64,000 bases of DNA from Streptomyces sp. NL15-2K (lineage in GTDB: Bacteria > Actinomycetota > Actinomycetes > Streptomycetales > Streptomycetaceae). Both the position numbers and the translations under genes were made by a program. Positions 23,554 through 30,567 of the stretch are shown here, in pieces. The notes below the pieces were generated by a model that saw nothing but the letters and a program-made list of their open reading frames with translations, had not been told where the DNA came from and searched no databases. The stretch covers positions 4,073,501-4,137,500 of the forward strand of contig NZ_CP130630.1 of assembly GCF_030551255.1 (NCBI RefSeq), in the 5' to 3' direction. Numbering within the stretch: the first letter of the stretch is position 1; the number at the start of each line of letters is the position of its first letter.

Positions 23554-24033
23554 ATGGATGAGATGGCGGCGCTGGATCCGGAGTACCGGACGTGGCTGGA
23601 ACGCGTCAGGGCGACCTACGAAGCGGTCGGCTTCACGTGTGGCTGTCGCCTCGGCGATCGGGAGCTCGGCAACCGGGTGAGCGCTGCCGTCGTCGCCGCG
23701 CTGGTGTCAAGGCCGAGGGTCTTCCGCTACCAGGGGCTGCCGTTCTCCGGGCGGATCGCCGCCCTTGCGGAGGACCTGTTGGTGCAGGCGCGCGAAGGCA
23801 GGCTCCCATCGGGCCCCGGCTGGCCCGACCTGCATGCCGCACTCCTTCGGGTACCTGCTGATGTCCAGGACGTCTTCGTGCAGTCCTGCGTGCATGGCAG
23901 GGACACCGAGCAGATCGCGGCCACCCTCGGCTGCGACCCGAAGACCGCGAAGGCCCGGTGCGCCGGCGCCCTCAGGATCATGCGTGGCATCGGCGGCGTG
24001 GCCGGGGCCGCGACCGCAGAGACAGAACGTTAA
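23554..24033 (+). CDS. Sigma-region-4-like helix-turn-helix protein
   Basis: The 159-residue protein has a C-terminal segment like sigma factor region 4 (LRVPADVQDVFVQSCVHGRD, then TEQIAATLGCDPKTAKARCA): an R-x-P-A-D-V-Q-x-V-F helix and a helix-turn-helix of the ECF type. The N-terminal half (EYRTWLERVRATYEAVGFTC) does not look like region 2, so it is unlikely to be a complete sigma factor. AAGGAG lies 6 nt before ATG 23554. It sits between tubulin-like protein B and small paralogue 2 with short gaps, so it is probably a regulator or partner encoded in the operon. DNA binding is an inference. Confidence 0.6.
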   Translation: MDEMAALDPEYRTWLERVRATYEAVGFTCGCRLGDRELGNRVSAAVVAALVSRPRVFRYQGLPFSGRIAALAEDLLVQAREGRLPSGPGWPDLHAALLRVPADVQDVFVQSCVHGRDTEQIAATLGCDPKTAKARCAGALRIMRGIGGVAGAATAETER

Positions 24034-24044
24034 AGGAGCCACCC

Positions 24045-24344
24045 ATGCCTCTGGACTGGGCGGAAGTCACCAAGCGTTACGCGGGCGGAGCCAAGATTCC
24101 CACGGTTGCGGGGGGCCGTTCGTTCGAGGTCGCCGGTGTGGACGACGAGGCGGTGTACATTCGCACCCCGCTGTGGTCCGACGCCCTCCGGCGCGAACAC
24201 CTCGAGAAGGCCGTCGACCAGCTCGATCAGGGTGGGCTGTCCCGCCGCGCCGGGCAGTTCGTCGAGCTCTACCGCACCGAGGTCGCCGATGTCCGCCCGA
24301 CCTCCGTGGCGCACGTACTCAAAGACCTCGGTTTTCTCGAATGA
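24045..24344 (+). CDS. Small protein of unknown function, paralogue 2
   Basis: The 99-residue protein begins MPLDWAEVTKRYAGGAKIP and ends SVAHVLKDLGFLE. It has exactly the length of paralogue 1 and matches it along its whole length, including the block LWSDALRREHLEKAVDQLD. It starts 11 bp after the sigma-4-like gene, behind AAAGGAG. Exact length conservation between the copies points to a folded domain under selection and not to a chance ORF. Function is unknown. Confidence 0.75.
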   Translation: MPLDWAEVTKRYAGGAKIPTVAGGRSFEVAGVDDEAVYIRTPLWSDALRREHLEKAVDQLDQGGLSRRAGQFVELYRTEVADVRPTSVAHVLKDLGFLE

Positions 24345-24452
24345 GGCTCGCCACGATGGTGATCGATCAGGGCATCCCCTTCGACTGAACAGTGCTGAGC
24401 CATCACCGCAGTACGTCGTGGGGCACAAGGCGGCCGAGCCGGAGGAGCGGCA

Positions 24453-24782
24453 GTGAAGAACCTCGACTGGAATGTGGTGCGAGCCCACTACGCAACACGG
24501 ACGACGGTGCGGCCGCTGACCGGCCAGTCGACGTTGGCCGTGGTTCATGTCGATGACGAAAAGGTCTGTTTCAGGCAGCGACTGTGGCGCGACTGCGTCA
24601 CAAGGCGGGCAATTGAGACGGCGATGACTCTGCTGGACGGCCGAGAGTTGCCGGTGAAGGCGATTGAGTTCGCCGAGGAACTGAGGATCCACTACTCGAA
24701 CGGACCGACCGTGGTCACGGGGTGCTCGCGCATTCCCAACCTGTCGGCTGTGGTGCTGAAGGACCTGGGGTACCTCTGCTGA
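24453..24782 (+). CDS. Small protein of unknown function, paralogue 3
   Basis: The 109-residue protein begins MKNLDWNVVRAHYATRTTVR and ends SAVVLKDLGYLC. It keeps the N-terminal L-D-W-x-x-V, the middle block RLWRDCVTRRAIETAMTLLD and the C-terminal V-L-K-D-L-G-Y of the other two paralogues, but is more divergent and has about ten extra residues before the end (GPTVVTGCSRIPNL). It is the only paralogue ending in Cys. The GTG start at 24453 follows GGAGGAG. It ends the six-gene run; a candidate riboswitch follows. Confidence 0.7.
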   Translation: MKNLDWNVVRAHYATRTTVRPLTGQSTLAVVHVDDEKVCFRQRLWRDCVTRRAIETAMTLLDGRELPVKAIEFAEELRIHYSNGPTVVTGCSRIPNLSAVVLKDLGYLC

Positions 24783-24789
24783 CTGCTCC

Positions 24790-24885
24790 AGGCGCACGGC
24801 GAGCAACCGTCAAAGGTTGCACCTGACCCCGATACCGGCGCGCGGTCGGTGGACCGGCCAGCCAGGAGACCGGCCACGGCAGCGC
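24790..24885 (+). promoter_or_regulatory. Candidate cobalamin riboswitch upstream of the cobalt transporter genes
   Basis: The sequence AGCCAGGAGACCGGCC (24860-24875) matches the B12 box of cobalamin riboswitches. Upstream, GATACCGGCGCGCGGTC resembles the conserved core before the box, and a small hairpin GCAACC/GGTTGC lies at 24803-24820. The region precedes a nitrile hydratase accessory gene and cbtB-cbtA; cobalt uptake genes are classic targets of this riboswitch, which turns expression off when cobalamin is plentiful. The element looks shorter than the standard class, so it may be a variant or partly decayed. Confidence 0.5.
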
Positions 24886-24917
24886 ACAAGTTTCATCCGC
24901 TGGAAAGGATGCCACCG

Positions 24918-25088
24918 ATGTCCCTGCCCGAAGACTGCTCACGATCCCCCACGTCCCCACGTCCCGTGCCGTCGCCACCCCCGGCCGTCCCGGTGGCTGA
25001 TGCGGCGTCGTGGATCCCACGCTTGCGCGGGCAACGACTGCGCGTCGGCGTCCTGTTCGCCGCCATCGCCGGGCTGCCCGCCGCCTGA
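24918..25088 (+). CDS. Short hypothetical ORF
   Basis: This 56-codon ORF (MSLPEDCSRSPTSPRPVPSP...) sits between the candidate riboswitch and the nitrile hydratase accessory gene. It is rich in Ser and Pro and ends in a short hydrophobic stretch (VGVLFAAIAGLPAA). GGAAAGG precedes its ATG at 9-nt spacing. It may be a short leader ORF or chance; nothing similar is known to me. Confidence 0.25.
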   Translation: MSLPEDCSRSPTSPRPVPSPPPAVPVADAASWIPRLRGQRLRVGVLFAAIAGLPAA

Positions 25089-25120
25089 GCCGCACCCGGA
25101 CACCAGAGAAGGGGAATCCC

Positions 25121-25480
25121 ATGGAGGCCACCGCCACCACCGCGCCCCTGCACGAAACCTGCGTCACGGAGATGAACGCACCCACCTTCGACGCCGACTG
25201 GCAGCGCCGGGCGTTCGGCGTCGCCGTCGTCCTGTCGGAGTTCGGCCACTACCCCTGGGACGCGTTCCAGCAGCAACTCATCGCCGCCATCGGCGCATGG
25301 GAGGCCGCCCCCGCGACCGAGCAGGGCAGCCGGCAGTACTACGAGCACTGGCTCGCGGCGCTCGAACGCGTACTGGTCGATCACGATCTGGTCGCCGACG
25401 ACGAGATGCGTGCCCTGGAACCAAGACACTGGCCCGTCGCCCTCCGTACCAGGGCGAGTGAACCCCGAGAAGGAGCATGA
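25121..25480 (+). CDS. Nitrile hydratase accessory protein
   Basis: The 119-residue protein matches the small activator family related to the N-terminal half of nitrile hydratase beta subunits. The landmarks are FDADWQRRAFGVAVVLSEFG, then WDAFQQQLIAAIGAWE and YYEHWLAALERVLVD. In cobalt-type nitrile hydratase systems this protein helps insert metal into the alpha subunit. No alpha or beta subunit gene is in the window, which leaves this accessory protein without its usual client. It is encoded 1 bp upstream of cbtB, so it belongs to a cobalt-linked operon. The start is ATG 25121 with GAAGGGGA upstream. Confidence 0.75.
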   Translation: MEATATTAPLHETCVTEMNAPTFDADWQRRAFGVAVVLSEFGHYPWDAFQQQLIAAIGAWEAAPATEQGSRQYYEHWLAALERVLVDHDLVADDEMRALEPRHWPVALRTRASEPREGA

Positions 25481-25481
25481 A

Positions 25482-25727
25482 ATGTCGAACATCCTCCCCC
25501 TGTCCACCGCAGAAGCCGGCGCGTCGTCCGGTCTGGTCGTCCGTCCGCTGCGCGACGGGCTGATCGTCGTGGCCGTGGTGGCTCTCGCGCTGGTCGCGCT
25601 GGTCGCCGTCTTCCTGGACCAAGGGCAGTTGCTGTCCCCGGCGCTGGGCCAGATCGCCGAAAAGGCCAACTACATCCACGAGTTCGCTCACGATGGCCGG
25701 CACCTGCTCGGTGCTCCGTGCCACTGA
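25482..25727 (+). CDS. cbtB: Cobalt transporter subunit CbtB
   Basis: The 81-residue protein has one transmembrane helix (GLIVVAVVALALVALVAVFL) and a C-terminal His-rich metal motif, YIHEFAHDGRHLLGAPCH, which is the signature of CbtB. CbtB and CbtA form a cobalt uptake system often controlled by a cobalamin riboswitch; a candidate lies 600 bp upstream. AGAAGGAG precedes the ATG. The gene begins 1 bp after the accessory protein gene and 16 bp before cbtA. Confidence 0.88.
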   Translation: MSNILPLSTAEAGASSGLVVRPLRDGLIVVAVVALALVALVAVFLDQGQLLSPALGQIAEKANYIHEFAHDGRHLLGAPCH

Positions 25728-25743
25728 CGAAGGCGGTCATCCG

Positions 25744-26502
25744 ATGACTTCTGTCCTGTCCCTGCTCGGTCGTGGTGCTGTGGCTGGTGCCGCGGCCGGG
25801 CTGCTGAGCGGTGGCTTCTCGTACCTGCTGGTCGAGCCGGTGATCGATCGCGCGGTGGATTTGCAGGCGGTCCACCAGGCCGCCGAGCACACAACGGCGT
25901 CGGCCGAGATCTTCTCCCGTTCCACCCAGCACATCGGGCTGATCGTCTCCGCCACAGCTGTCGGGTTGGCCCTCGGCGCCCTGTTCGGCGTTGTCTACGC
26001 CTTCGTCCATCGGCGTGACCCGGGCACTGCGGCGTGGACGCGCTCGCAGCATCTGGCCGCGGCGGCGTTCACGGGGATCTGGCTGCTGCCGTTCCTGCGC
26101 TACCCGGCCAACCCGCCCGGCGTCGGTGACCCCGGCACGATCGACCAGCGCACCGACTTCTGGCTGGCGGCCCTCGGCATCAGCCTGATCGCCGTAGTCC
26201 TGGCCTGGAACATCCATCGCCGCCTCGCCGTACGCAGCGCCGGGGCCCCTGCGCGGCAACTCGCCGTCGCCGGGATCCTCATCGCCGCGGTGGCGGCGCT
26301 GTTCGCACTTCCCGCCAATCCGGACGCCGTCACGGTGCCCGCGAAGCTGCTGTGGGAGTTCCGGCTCTGGTCGGTCGCCACCTCGGTGCTCCTGTGGGGC
26401 ACACTCGGCCTCGTCTTCGGTCTGCTCGGCCAACGCGCCGGGCACCTGGGCGGTGCCGCGGGACCGGCCGTCACCGCTCCGGCCGCCGGGGCACTTGTCT
26501 GA
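25744..26502 (+). CDS. cbtA: Cobalt transporter subunit CbtA
   Basis: The 252-residue membrane protein has about five or six transmembrane segments. Its N-terminus (GRGAVAGAAAGLLSGGFSYL, then EPVIDRAVDLQAVHQ) and middle (LAAAAFTGIWLLPFLRYPAN, PPGVGDPGTIDQRTDFWL) fit the CbtA family, including the conserved P-F-L-(K/R)-Y-P-(A/P)-N-P-P-x-V-G-x-P-x-T-I motif. It works with CbtB in cobalt import. The start ATG 25744 replaces an upstream in-frame ATG that would overlap cbtB. Confidence 0.88.
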   Translation: MTSVLSLLGRGAVAGAAAGLLSGGFSYLLVEPVIDRAVDLQAVHQAAEHTTASAEIFSRSTQHIGLIVSATAVGLALGALFGVVYAFVHRRDPGTAAWTRSQHLAAAAFTGIWLLPFLRYPANPPGVGDPGTIDQRTDFWLAALGISLIAVVLAWNIHRRLAVRSAGAPARQLAVAGILIAAVAALFALPANPDAVTVPAKLLWEFRLWSVATSVLLWGTLGLVFGLLGQRAGHLGGAAGPAVTAPAAGALV

Positions 26503-26522
26503 CCGGGGCAGCGAGTTCGTCG

Positions 26523-26861
26523 ATGGCGGCGACGCTTGGTCAGGTCGCCGCCATCGCGCCGCACTGGGGCACCGCTGCCCATGACGTCGCCACGTGCAGC
26601 CTCCCCGACCATCCCCGGGCCGCCGGGCAGGCCCGCGAATACGTCCGCAAGCACCTGGTCGCATGGGGACTGGACGACCTGATCCTCACCAGCGAACTCC
26701 TGGCCAGCGAGCTGGTCGGTAACGCCGTCCGACATGGCAAGGGCCCTTTGAGCCTGCGCCTTCTGCACAGTGGGTCACTGATCTGCGAGGTGTACGACGC
26801 CAGCCTGACCACGCCCCGCATCCGCCGAGCGGCTTCGACACAGCCACCGAGGTCACCCTGA
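26523..26861 (+). pseudogene. RsbW-like ATP-binding protein, truncated
   Basis: The frame encodes the first ~100 residues of the histidine-kinase-like ATPase proteins common in Streptomyces, with SLPDHPRAAGQAREYVRKHL and the N-box SELLASELVGNAVRHG. It then reaches EVYDASLTTPRIRRA, where the family continues with the G-x-G-L nucleotide lid. Instead it runs out of frame into a fragment of a nickel/cobalt permease and stops. The ATP lid is therefore missing and the gene is probably dead. These proteins normally act as anti-sigma switches. Confidence 0.65.
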
Positions 26862-27309
26862 TGATGATGGCCGGTTCCGGCGCCCGCCGCCGGCCTGCCC
26901 TTTGTACGCCGTGCTGTGCCTGCCGCTGCTGTTCGCCGCCGGGATGACCCTGTTCGACACTCTCGACGGCGCCTTCATGGCCGTGGCCTACCGGTGGGCA
27001 TTCGCCAACCCCACCCGGAAGATCTACTACAACCTGACCATCACCGGCCTGTCCGTCGCCGTCGCGCTCGTCATCGGCACCATCTCACTCGTCGGGGTCC
27101 TGCACGACAAGCTCGACCTGCGGGACGGCGTCACCGGCTGGATCGCCGGGTTCGACCTCGGCAACGTGGGCTACATCATCGTCGGCCTCTTCATCGCCGT
27201 CTGGGCGGCGGCCCTGTCCTACTGGCACCTCGCCAAGGTCGAACACCGCTGGGCGGTGCCGGCACCGGCACCGGCGGCATCAGCGGTCTCAGCGATCGAC
27301 GTCGAATAG
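26828..27309 (+). pseudogene. NiCoT-family nickel/cobalt permease, C-terminal fragment
   Basis: The sequence SGFDTATEVTLMMMAGSGA, then (after a frame change near 26870-26905) YAVLCLPLLFAAGMTLFDTL, DGAFMAVAYRWAFANPTRKI and YYNLTITGLSVAVALVIGTI is the second half of a HoxN/NixA-type nickel/cobalt permease. It includes the conserved GFDTATE and LFAAGMTLFDTxDG motifs. The N-terminal half with the H-x-x-x-x-D-H metal motif is gone and there are frameshifts, so it is not functional. It adds to the cobalt theme of this region and shows the region has been trimmed by deletion. Confidence 0.7.
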
Positions 27310-28015
27310 CCGCCAGGTGGCCCGACCGAGCCGCCGCGCGACCGACCCGGGCACGACTGATGCTGACGGTTCGCTCTTCCTGTTCAGCGAGTGGTCGCTG
27401 GTCACTGTGCCGTAATGCGGCTTCGGCGGCGGTAAGGCCATAGGCGGCGAACTGCTTGTCCATATGGCGTGGGACGCGGGCGAGTGAGTCGGCGAACATC
27501 CGTAGATGGCCGGGGAGACGTCCGAGAGCCGGTGCACAGCCCCCGTGGCTGGCCGCTTGGGTCTCCCCGGTCCGTCCCCGCCGCGAACACGACACCACCT
27601 GCGCCCGCACCCACGGCCTGATCGCCGCCCTCAACCGGCCGGCCGTCACCCTGGACATCCCGACCCGGTCAAAAAGATCCACGGCGTCGCCGAACCCCGG
27701 CAGCATCTCCCGGATCGCCCGCGTCGCCCTCGTCCTGCTCGAGCTGGAACACGGCCGCTACACCTTGAACGAAGATCACAAACCGTCACGAGACGTTACC
27801 GAGAAGGGTTCAGCAACTGGAAGGAGACCTGCCCTTCACAATCAATGCACAATTGAAACTCATAACTTTACACTTCAAGTAATAAATTCGCGCCCTTCTC
27901 TCGGCTTCCCCGTGAGAGGCTGCAAGGGCTCACCGAGAGAGCGTACTCAACATTTTCCGGTGAATTCGAAGTACTAGATCAGCGCATTCCGAAGCAAGAA
28001 ACGTGAACCCCCCAC
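27310..28015. other. Gene-poor stretch with a possible transposase scrap and AT-richer end
   Basis: A plus-strand segment at about 27549-27660 reads REHDTTCARTHGLIAALNRP, like the region after the first catalytic residue of IS5-type DDE transposases, but it is short and degenerate. A minus-strand frame at 27370-27530 (HLRMFADSLARVPRHMDKQF) also looks weakly protein-like. The last 230 bp are markedly AT-richer than the surroundings and contain a bulged hairpin (CTCTCGG 27898-27904, GTGAG 27912-27916 with CTCAC-CGAGAG 27929-27939). Confidence 0.35.
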
Positions 28016-29263
28016 ATGTCTTCACACCCCTGCCTCGCAAAACAGAAAAAACCGAGCGGAAGTGCCGTTCCGCCACCGCGGACCGAGCCGGACGACACGC
28101 CACCGCCGACCCCGCCCCCACCGCCGGTACCGCCGTACCGGGAACGGTGGCGCCGGATCGCTCGCGCGTCGCGCTTCCCCTTCGCCGTCTATGGAGCCGC
28201 ACTCCTGCTGCACCTCGTGATGCTGGCCGCGATGAACCCGCCGGGCGGCCCGGGGATCCGCGACCGGCTGCTGTCGTGGGACGGCCAGTGGTTCCTGGAC
28301 ATCGCGCGCAACGGCTACCCCCAGGAGTTCTCCTTCACGGCGGACGGTCTCAGCGGCGGCCCCCTGGCCTTCTTCCCGGCCTACCCGTTCCTGGTCCGCA
28401 CCGTTCACACCCTGACCGGACTCGGCTACGAGTCCGCCGCGCTCGTCACCTCCCATGTCGCCCTGCTGGCCGGGCTCCTGTGCGTCCACCAGCTCCTGCT
28501 CCGCCTGTACGACCGGCGGACCGCGCGTATCACGACCGTCCTGGTGGCCTGCGCCCAGCCGATGGCGCTGGTGTTCTTCATGGCCTACAGCGAGTCTCTC
28601 TTCCTCGCCCTGGCGGCCGGTGCGCTGCTGGCGCTCCACCGGAAGGCCTGGCTGACAGCGGGCGTGCTCACGCTGTTCGCCGGCCTGACCCGGCCCGTCG
28701 CCGTCGCCTTGATCGCGGCCCTGGGGGTCGCCGTCGTCCTGCACCTGCGGCGGGAACGCCGCATCACCTGGCGCCCGCCGACCGCCCTGCTGCTGTCCTA
28801 CTGCGGCATACCCGCGTACCTGGGATGGGTGGGTCTGCGCACCGGGCAGTCCGATGCCTGGTTCAAGATCCAGGAGGCGGGTTGGAGCACCCGCTGGGAC
28901 AACGGCAGTGCCTTCACCGCATTCCTCGTGAAGACCCTCTCGGAGGGCGACGGCTGGGTCCCCGTCAGCACGGCCCTGCTGATCCTCGCCCTCGTGGCCG
29001 CCACCGTGGTCGCCTGGTCCGACGAGATCTGGCCACCCCTGATGGTCTACGGCACCGCCGTCCTGATCACCACGCTCGGGCAGAGCAATTACTACCACGC
29101 CAAGCTGCGCCTGCTGATTCCCGCGCTGGTCTTCGTCATTCCCGTCGCCCGCGCCCTCGCCCGCGTCCGCACGCGAACCGCCGTCATCACGCTGGCCGTC
29201 GCCGCGCTATTCGGATCCTGGTATGGCGCTTACATGCTCACCGTGTGGGGCTACGCCATTTAG
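28016..29263 (+). CDS. Integral membrane mannosyltransferase (PIG-V-like, GT-C fold)
   Basis: The 415-residue protein has a proline-rich cytoplasmic N-terminus and about ten transmembrane helices. The first extracytoplasmic loop contains LLSWDGQWFLDIARNGYP, the W-D-x-x-W-F-x-x-I-A-x-x-G-Y signature of actinobacterial PIG-V-type glycosyltransferases that use polyprenol-phosphate sugars. It would add mannose or a related sugar to a cell-surface acceptor. The ATG at 28016 has only a weak ribosome binding site; a later start is possible. It lies alone between the accessory region and the ribose operon. Confidence 0.7.
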   Translation: MSSHPCLAKQKKPSGSAVPPPRTEPDDTPPPTPPPPPVPPYRERWRRIARASRFPFAVYGAALLLHLVMLAAMNPPGGPGIRDRLLSWDGQWFLDIARNGYPQEFSFTADGLSGGPLAFFPAYPFLVRTVHTLTGLGYESAALVTSHVALLAGLLCVHQLLLRLYDRRTARITTVLVACAQPMALVFFMAYSESLFLALAAGALLALHRKAWLTAGVLTLFAGLTRPVAVALIAALGVAVVLHLRRERRITWRPPTALLLSYCGIPAYLGWVGLRTGQSDAWFKIQEAGWSTRWDNGSAFTAFLVKTLSEGDGWVPVSTALLILALVAATVVAWSDEIWPPLMVYGTAVLITTLGQSNYYHAKLRLLIPALVFVIPVARALARVRTRTAVITLAVAALFGSWYGAYMLTVWGYAI

Positions 29264-29288
29264 CACGCCATTCGCCATTTAGCACGCC
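29255..29288. repeat. Tandem 15-bp repeat across a stop codon
   Basis: GCCATTTAGCACGCC occurs at 29255-29269 and again at 29274-29288. The first copy contains the TAG stop of the mannosyltransferase gene. This is a small local duplication with no evident function. Confidence 0.7.
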
Positions 29289-29434
29289 TTCAGAAAGAGT
29301 CACCGTCGGCCGCAGAATTCACATGGCCGCCATCCCGTCAGGTCGCGGCGGATGGCGGCCCGCAGACCGCTCATCTGAGCGCGGTTCATCACGATCCGGT
29401 CTCGGCATGCCGTTCGGGTCTTGAACAACCCGCA

Positions 29435-29480
29435 TGTAATCGATTCCAATCCTCCGTACACGTCGATGTAATCGATTCCA
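29435..29480. promoter_or_regulatory. Two LacI-type operators upstream of the ribose operon
   Basis: TGTAATCGATTCCA occurs at 29435-29448 and 29467-29480, 32 bp apart. Each is a near-palindrome around TCGA of the TG-N-AA-x-CG-x-TT-N-CA kind bound by LacI-family repressors. The second copy ends 28 bp before the lacI start, so the regulator probably represses its own operon. Confidence 0.8.
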
Positions 29481-29508
29481 TGACGATCCACGAGGAGGTG
29501 GAACGGCG

Positions 29509-30567
29509 ATGGCGAGCATCAAGGACGTCGCCACCGAGGCGGGGGTCTCCGTCGCCACGGTGTCGCGCGTGCTCAACGACCACCCGTCGGTCAGCGCGGA
29601 CGCACGCACGCGCGTGCTGGCCGCCGTCGAGACGCTGGGCTACCGCCCGAACGCCGTCGCCCGTTCCCTGCGCACCGACCAGACCCACACCCTCGGCCTG
29701 GTCATCAGCGACGTGATGAACCCGTACTTCACGGAGCTGGCCCGCTCCGTCGAGGAGGAGGCCCGCGCGCTGGGCTACAGCGTCATCATCGGCAACGCCG
29801 ACGAGCGGCCCGAGTTGCAGGACCACCACGTACGGAACCTGCTGGACCGCCGTATCGACGGCCTCCTCGTCTCCCCCACCGACGGCGGCTCGCCGCTGAT
29901 GCTGGACGCCGCGCGCGGGGGGACGCCGATGGTGTTCGTCGACCGGTGGATCCCGGGCATGGACGTGCCGGTCGTACGGGCGGACGGGCGGGCCGCCGTG
30001 CGGGACCTCGTCGCCCATCTGCACGGGCTGGGACACAGGCGGCTCGCGATCATCGCCGGACCCGCGGCCACCACCACCGGCAGCGAGCGCGTCGAGGCCT
30101 TCCGAGAGGCCCTGGCCGAGTACGGCATCCCCCTCCCCGACGCCTACACGGGCCAGGGCGACTTCCAGGCCGAGAGCGGGCGGCGGGTCACCGAGGGCTT
30201 CCTCGACCTGCCCGAGCCGCCCGAGGTCGTGTTCGCGGCCGACAACCTGATGGCACTGGGTGCGCTGGACGCCGTACGCGCGCGTGGGATGCGTGTTCCG
30301 GACGACATCGCCCTGGCCGCCTTCGACGACATCCCGTGGTTCGTGCACACCGACCCGCCGATCACCGCGATCGCCCAGCCCACGGGCGAGTTGGGGCGCG
30401 CCGCCGTGCGCGCGCTGGTCGACCGCATCGAGGGACGGCCTCCCGAGTCCGTCACCCTCCCCGCCCGTCTCGTCGTACGCCGCTCGTGCGGCGAGCCGGC
30501 CCTTCAAGAGCAGCCCGCGCATCAAGAGCAGCCCGCACAGTCCCCCGTACGAAGGAGCAAGCCGTGA
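29509..30567 (+). CDS. LacI-family repressor of the ribose operon
   Basis: The 352-residue protein has an N-terminal HTH and hinge (ASIKDVATEAGVSVATVSRV, then LNDHPSVSADARTRVLAAVE) and a periplasmic-binding-type effector domain (TLGLVISDVMNPYFTELARS, AFDDIPWFVHTDPPITAIAQ). It is the first gene of the operon, overlapping the ABC ATPase gene by 4 bp (GTGA), and two operators lie upstream. Ribose or a phosphorylated derivative is the likely inducer, inferred from the downstream rbs genes. GAGGAGG precedes the ATG. Confidence 0.9.
   Translation: MASIKDVATEAGVSVATVSRVLNDHPSVSADARTRVLAAVETLGYRPNAVARSLRTDQTHTLGLVISDVMNPYFTELARSVEEEARALGYSVIIGNADERPELQDHHVRNLLDRRIDGLLVSPTDGGSPLMLDAARGGTPMVFVDRWIPGMDVPVVRADGRAAVRDLVAHLHGLGHRRLAIIAGPAATTTGSERVEAFREALAEYGIPLPDAYTGQGDFQAESGRRVTEGFLDLPEPPEVVFAADNLMALGALDAVRARGMRVPDDIALAAFDDIPWFVHTDPPITAIAQPTGELGRAAVRALVDRIEGRPPESVTLPARLVVRRSCGEPALQEQPAHQEQPAQSPVRRSKP

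Noticed and set aside
28003..29424. 473-codon plus-strand ORF overlapping the mannosyltransferase in another frame
   Set aside because: Arg/Pro-rich shadow frame; the other frame has transmembrane helices and the W-D-G-x-W-F motif.
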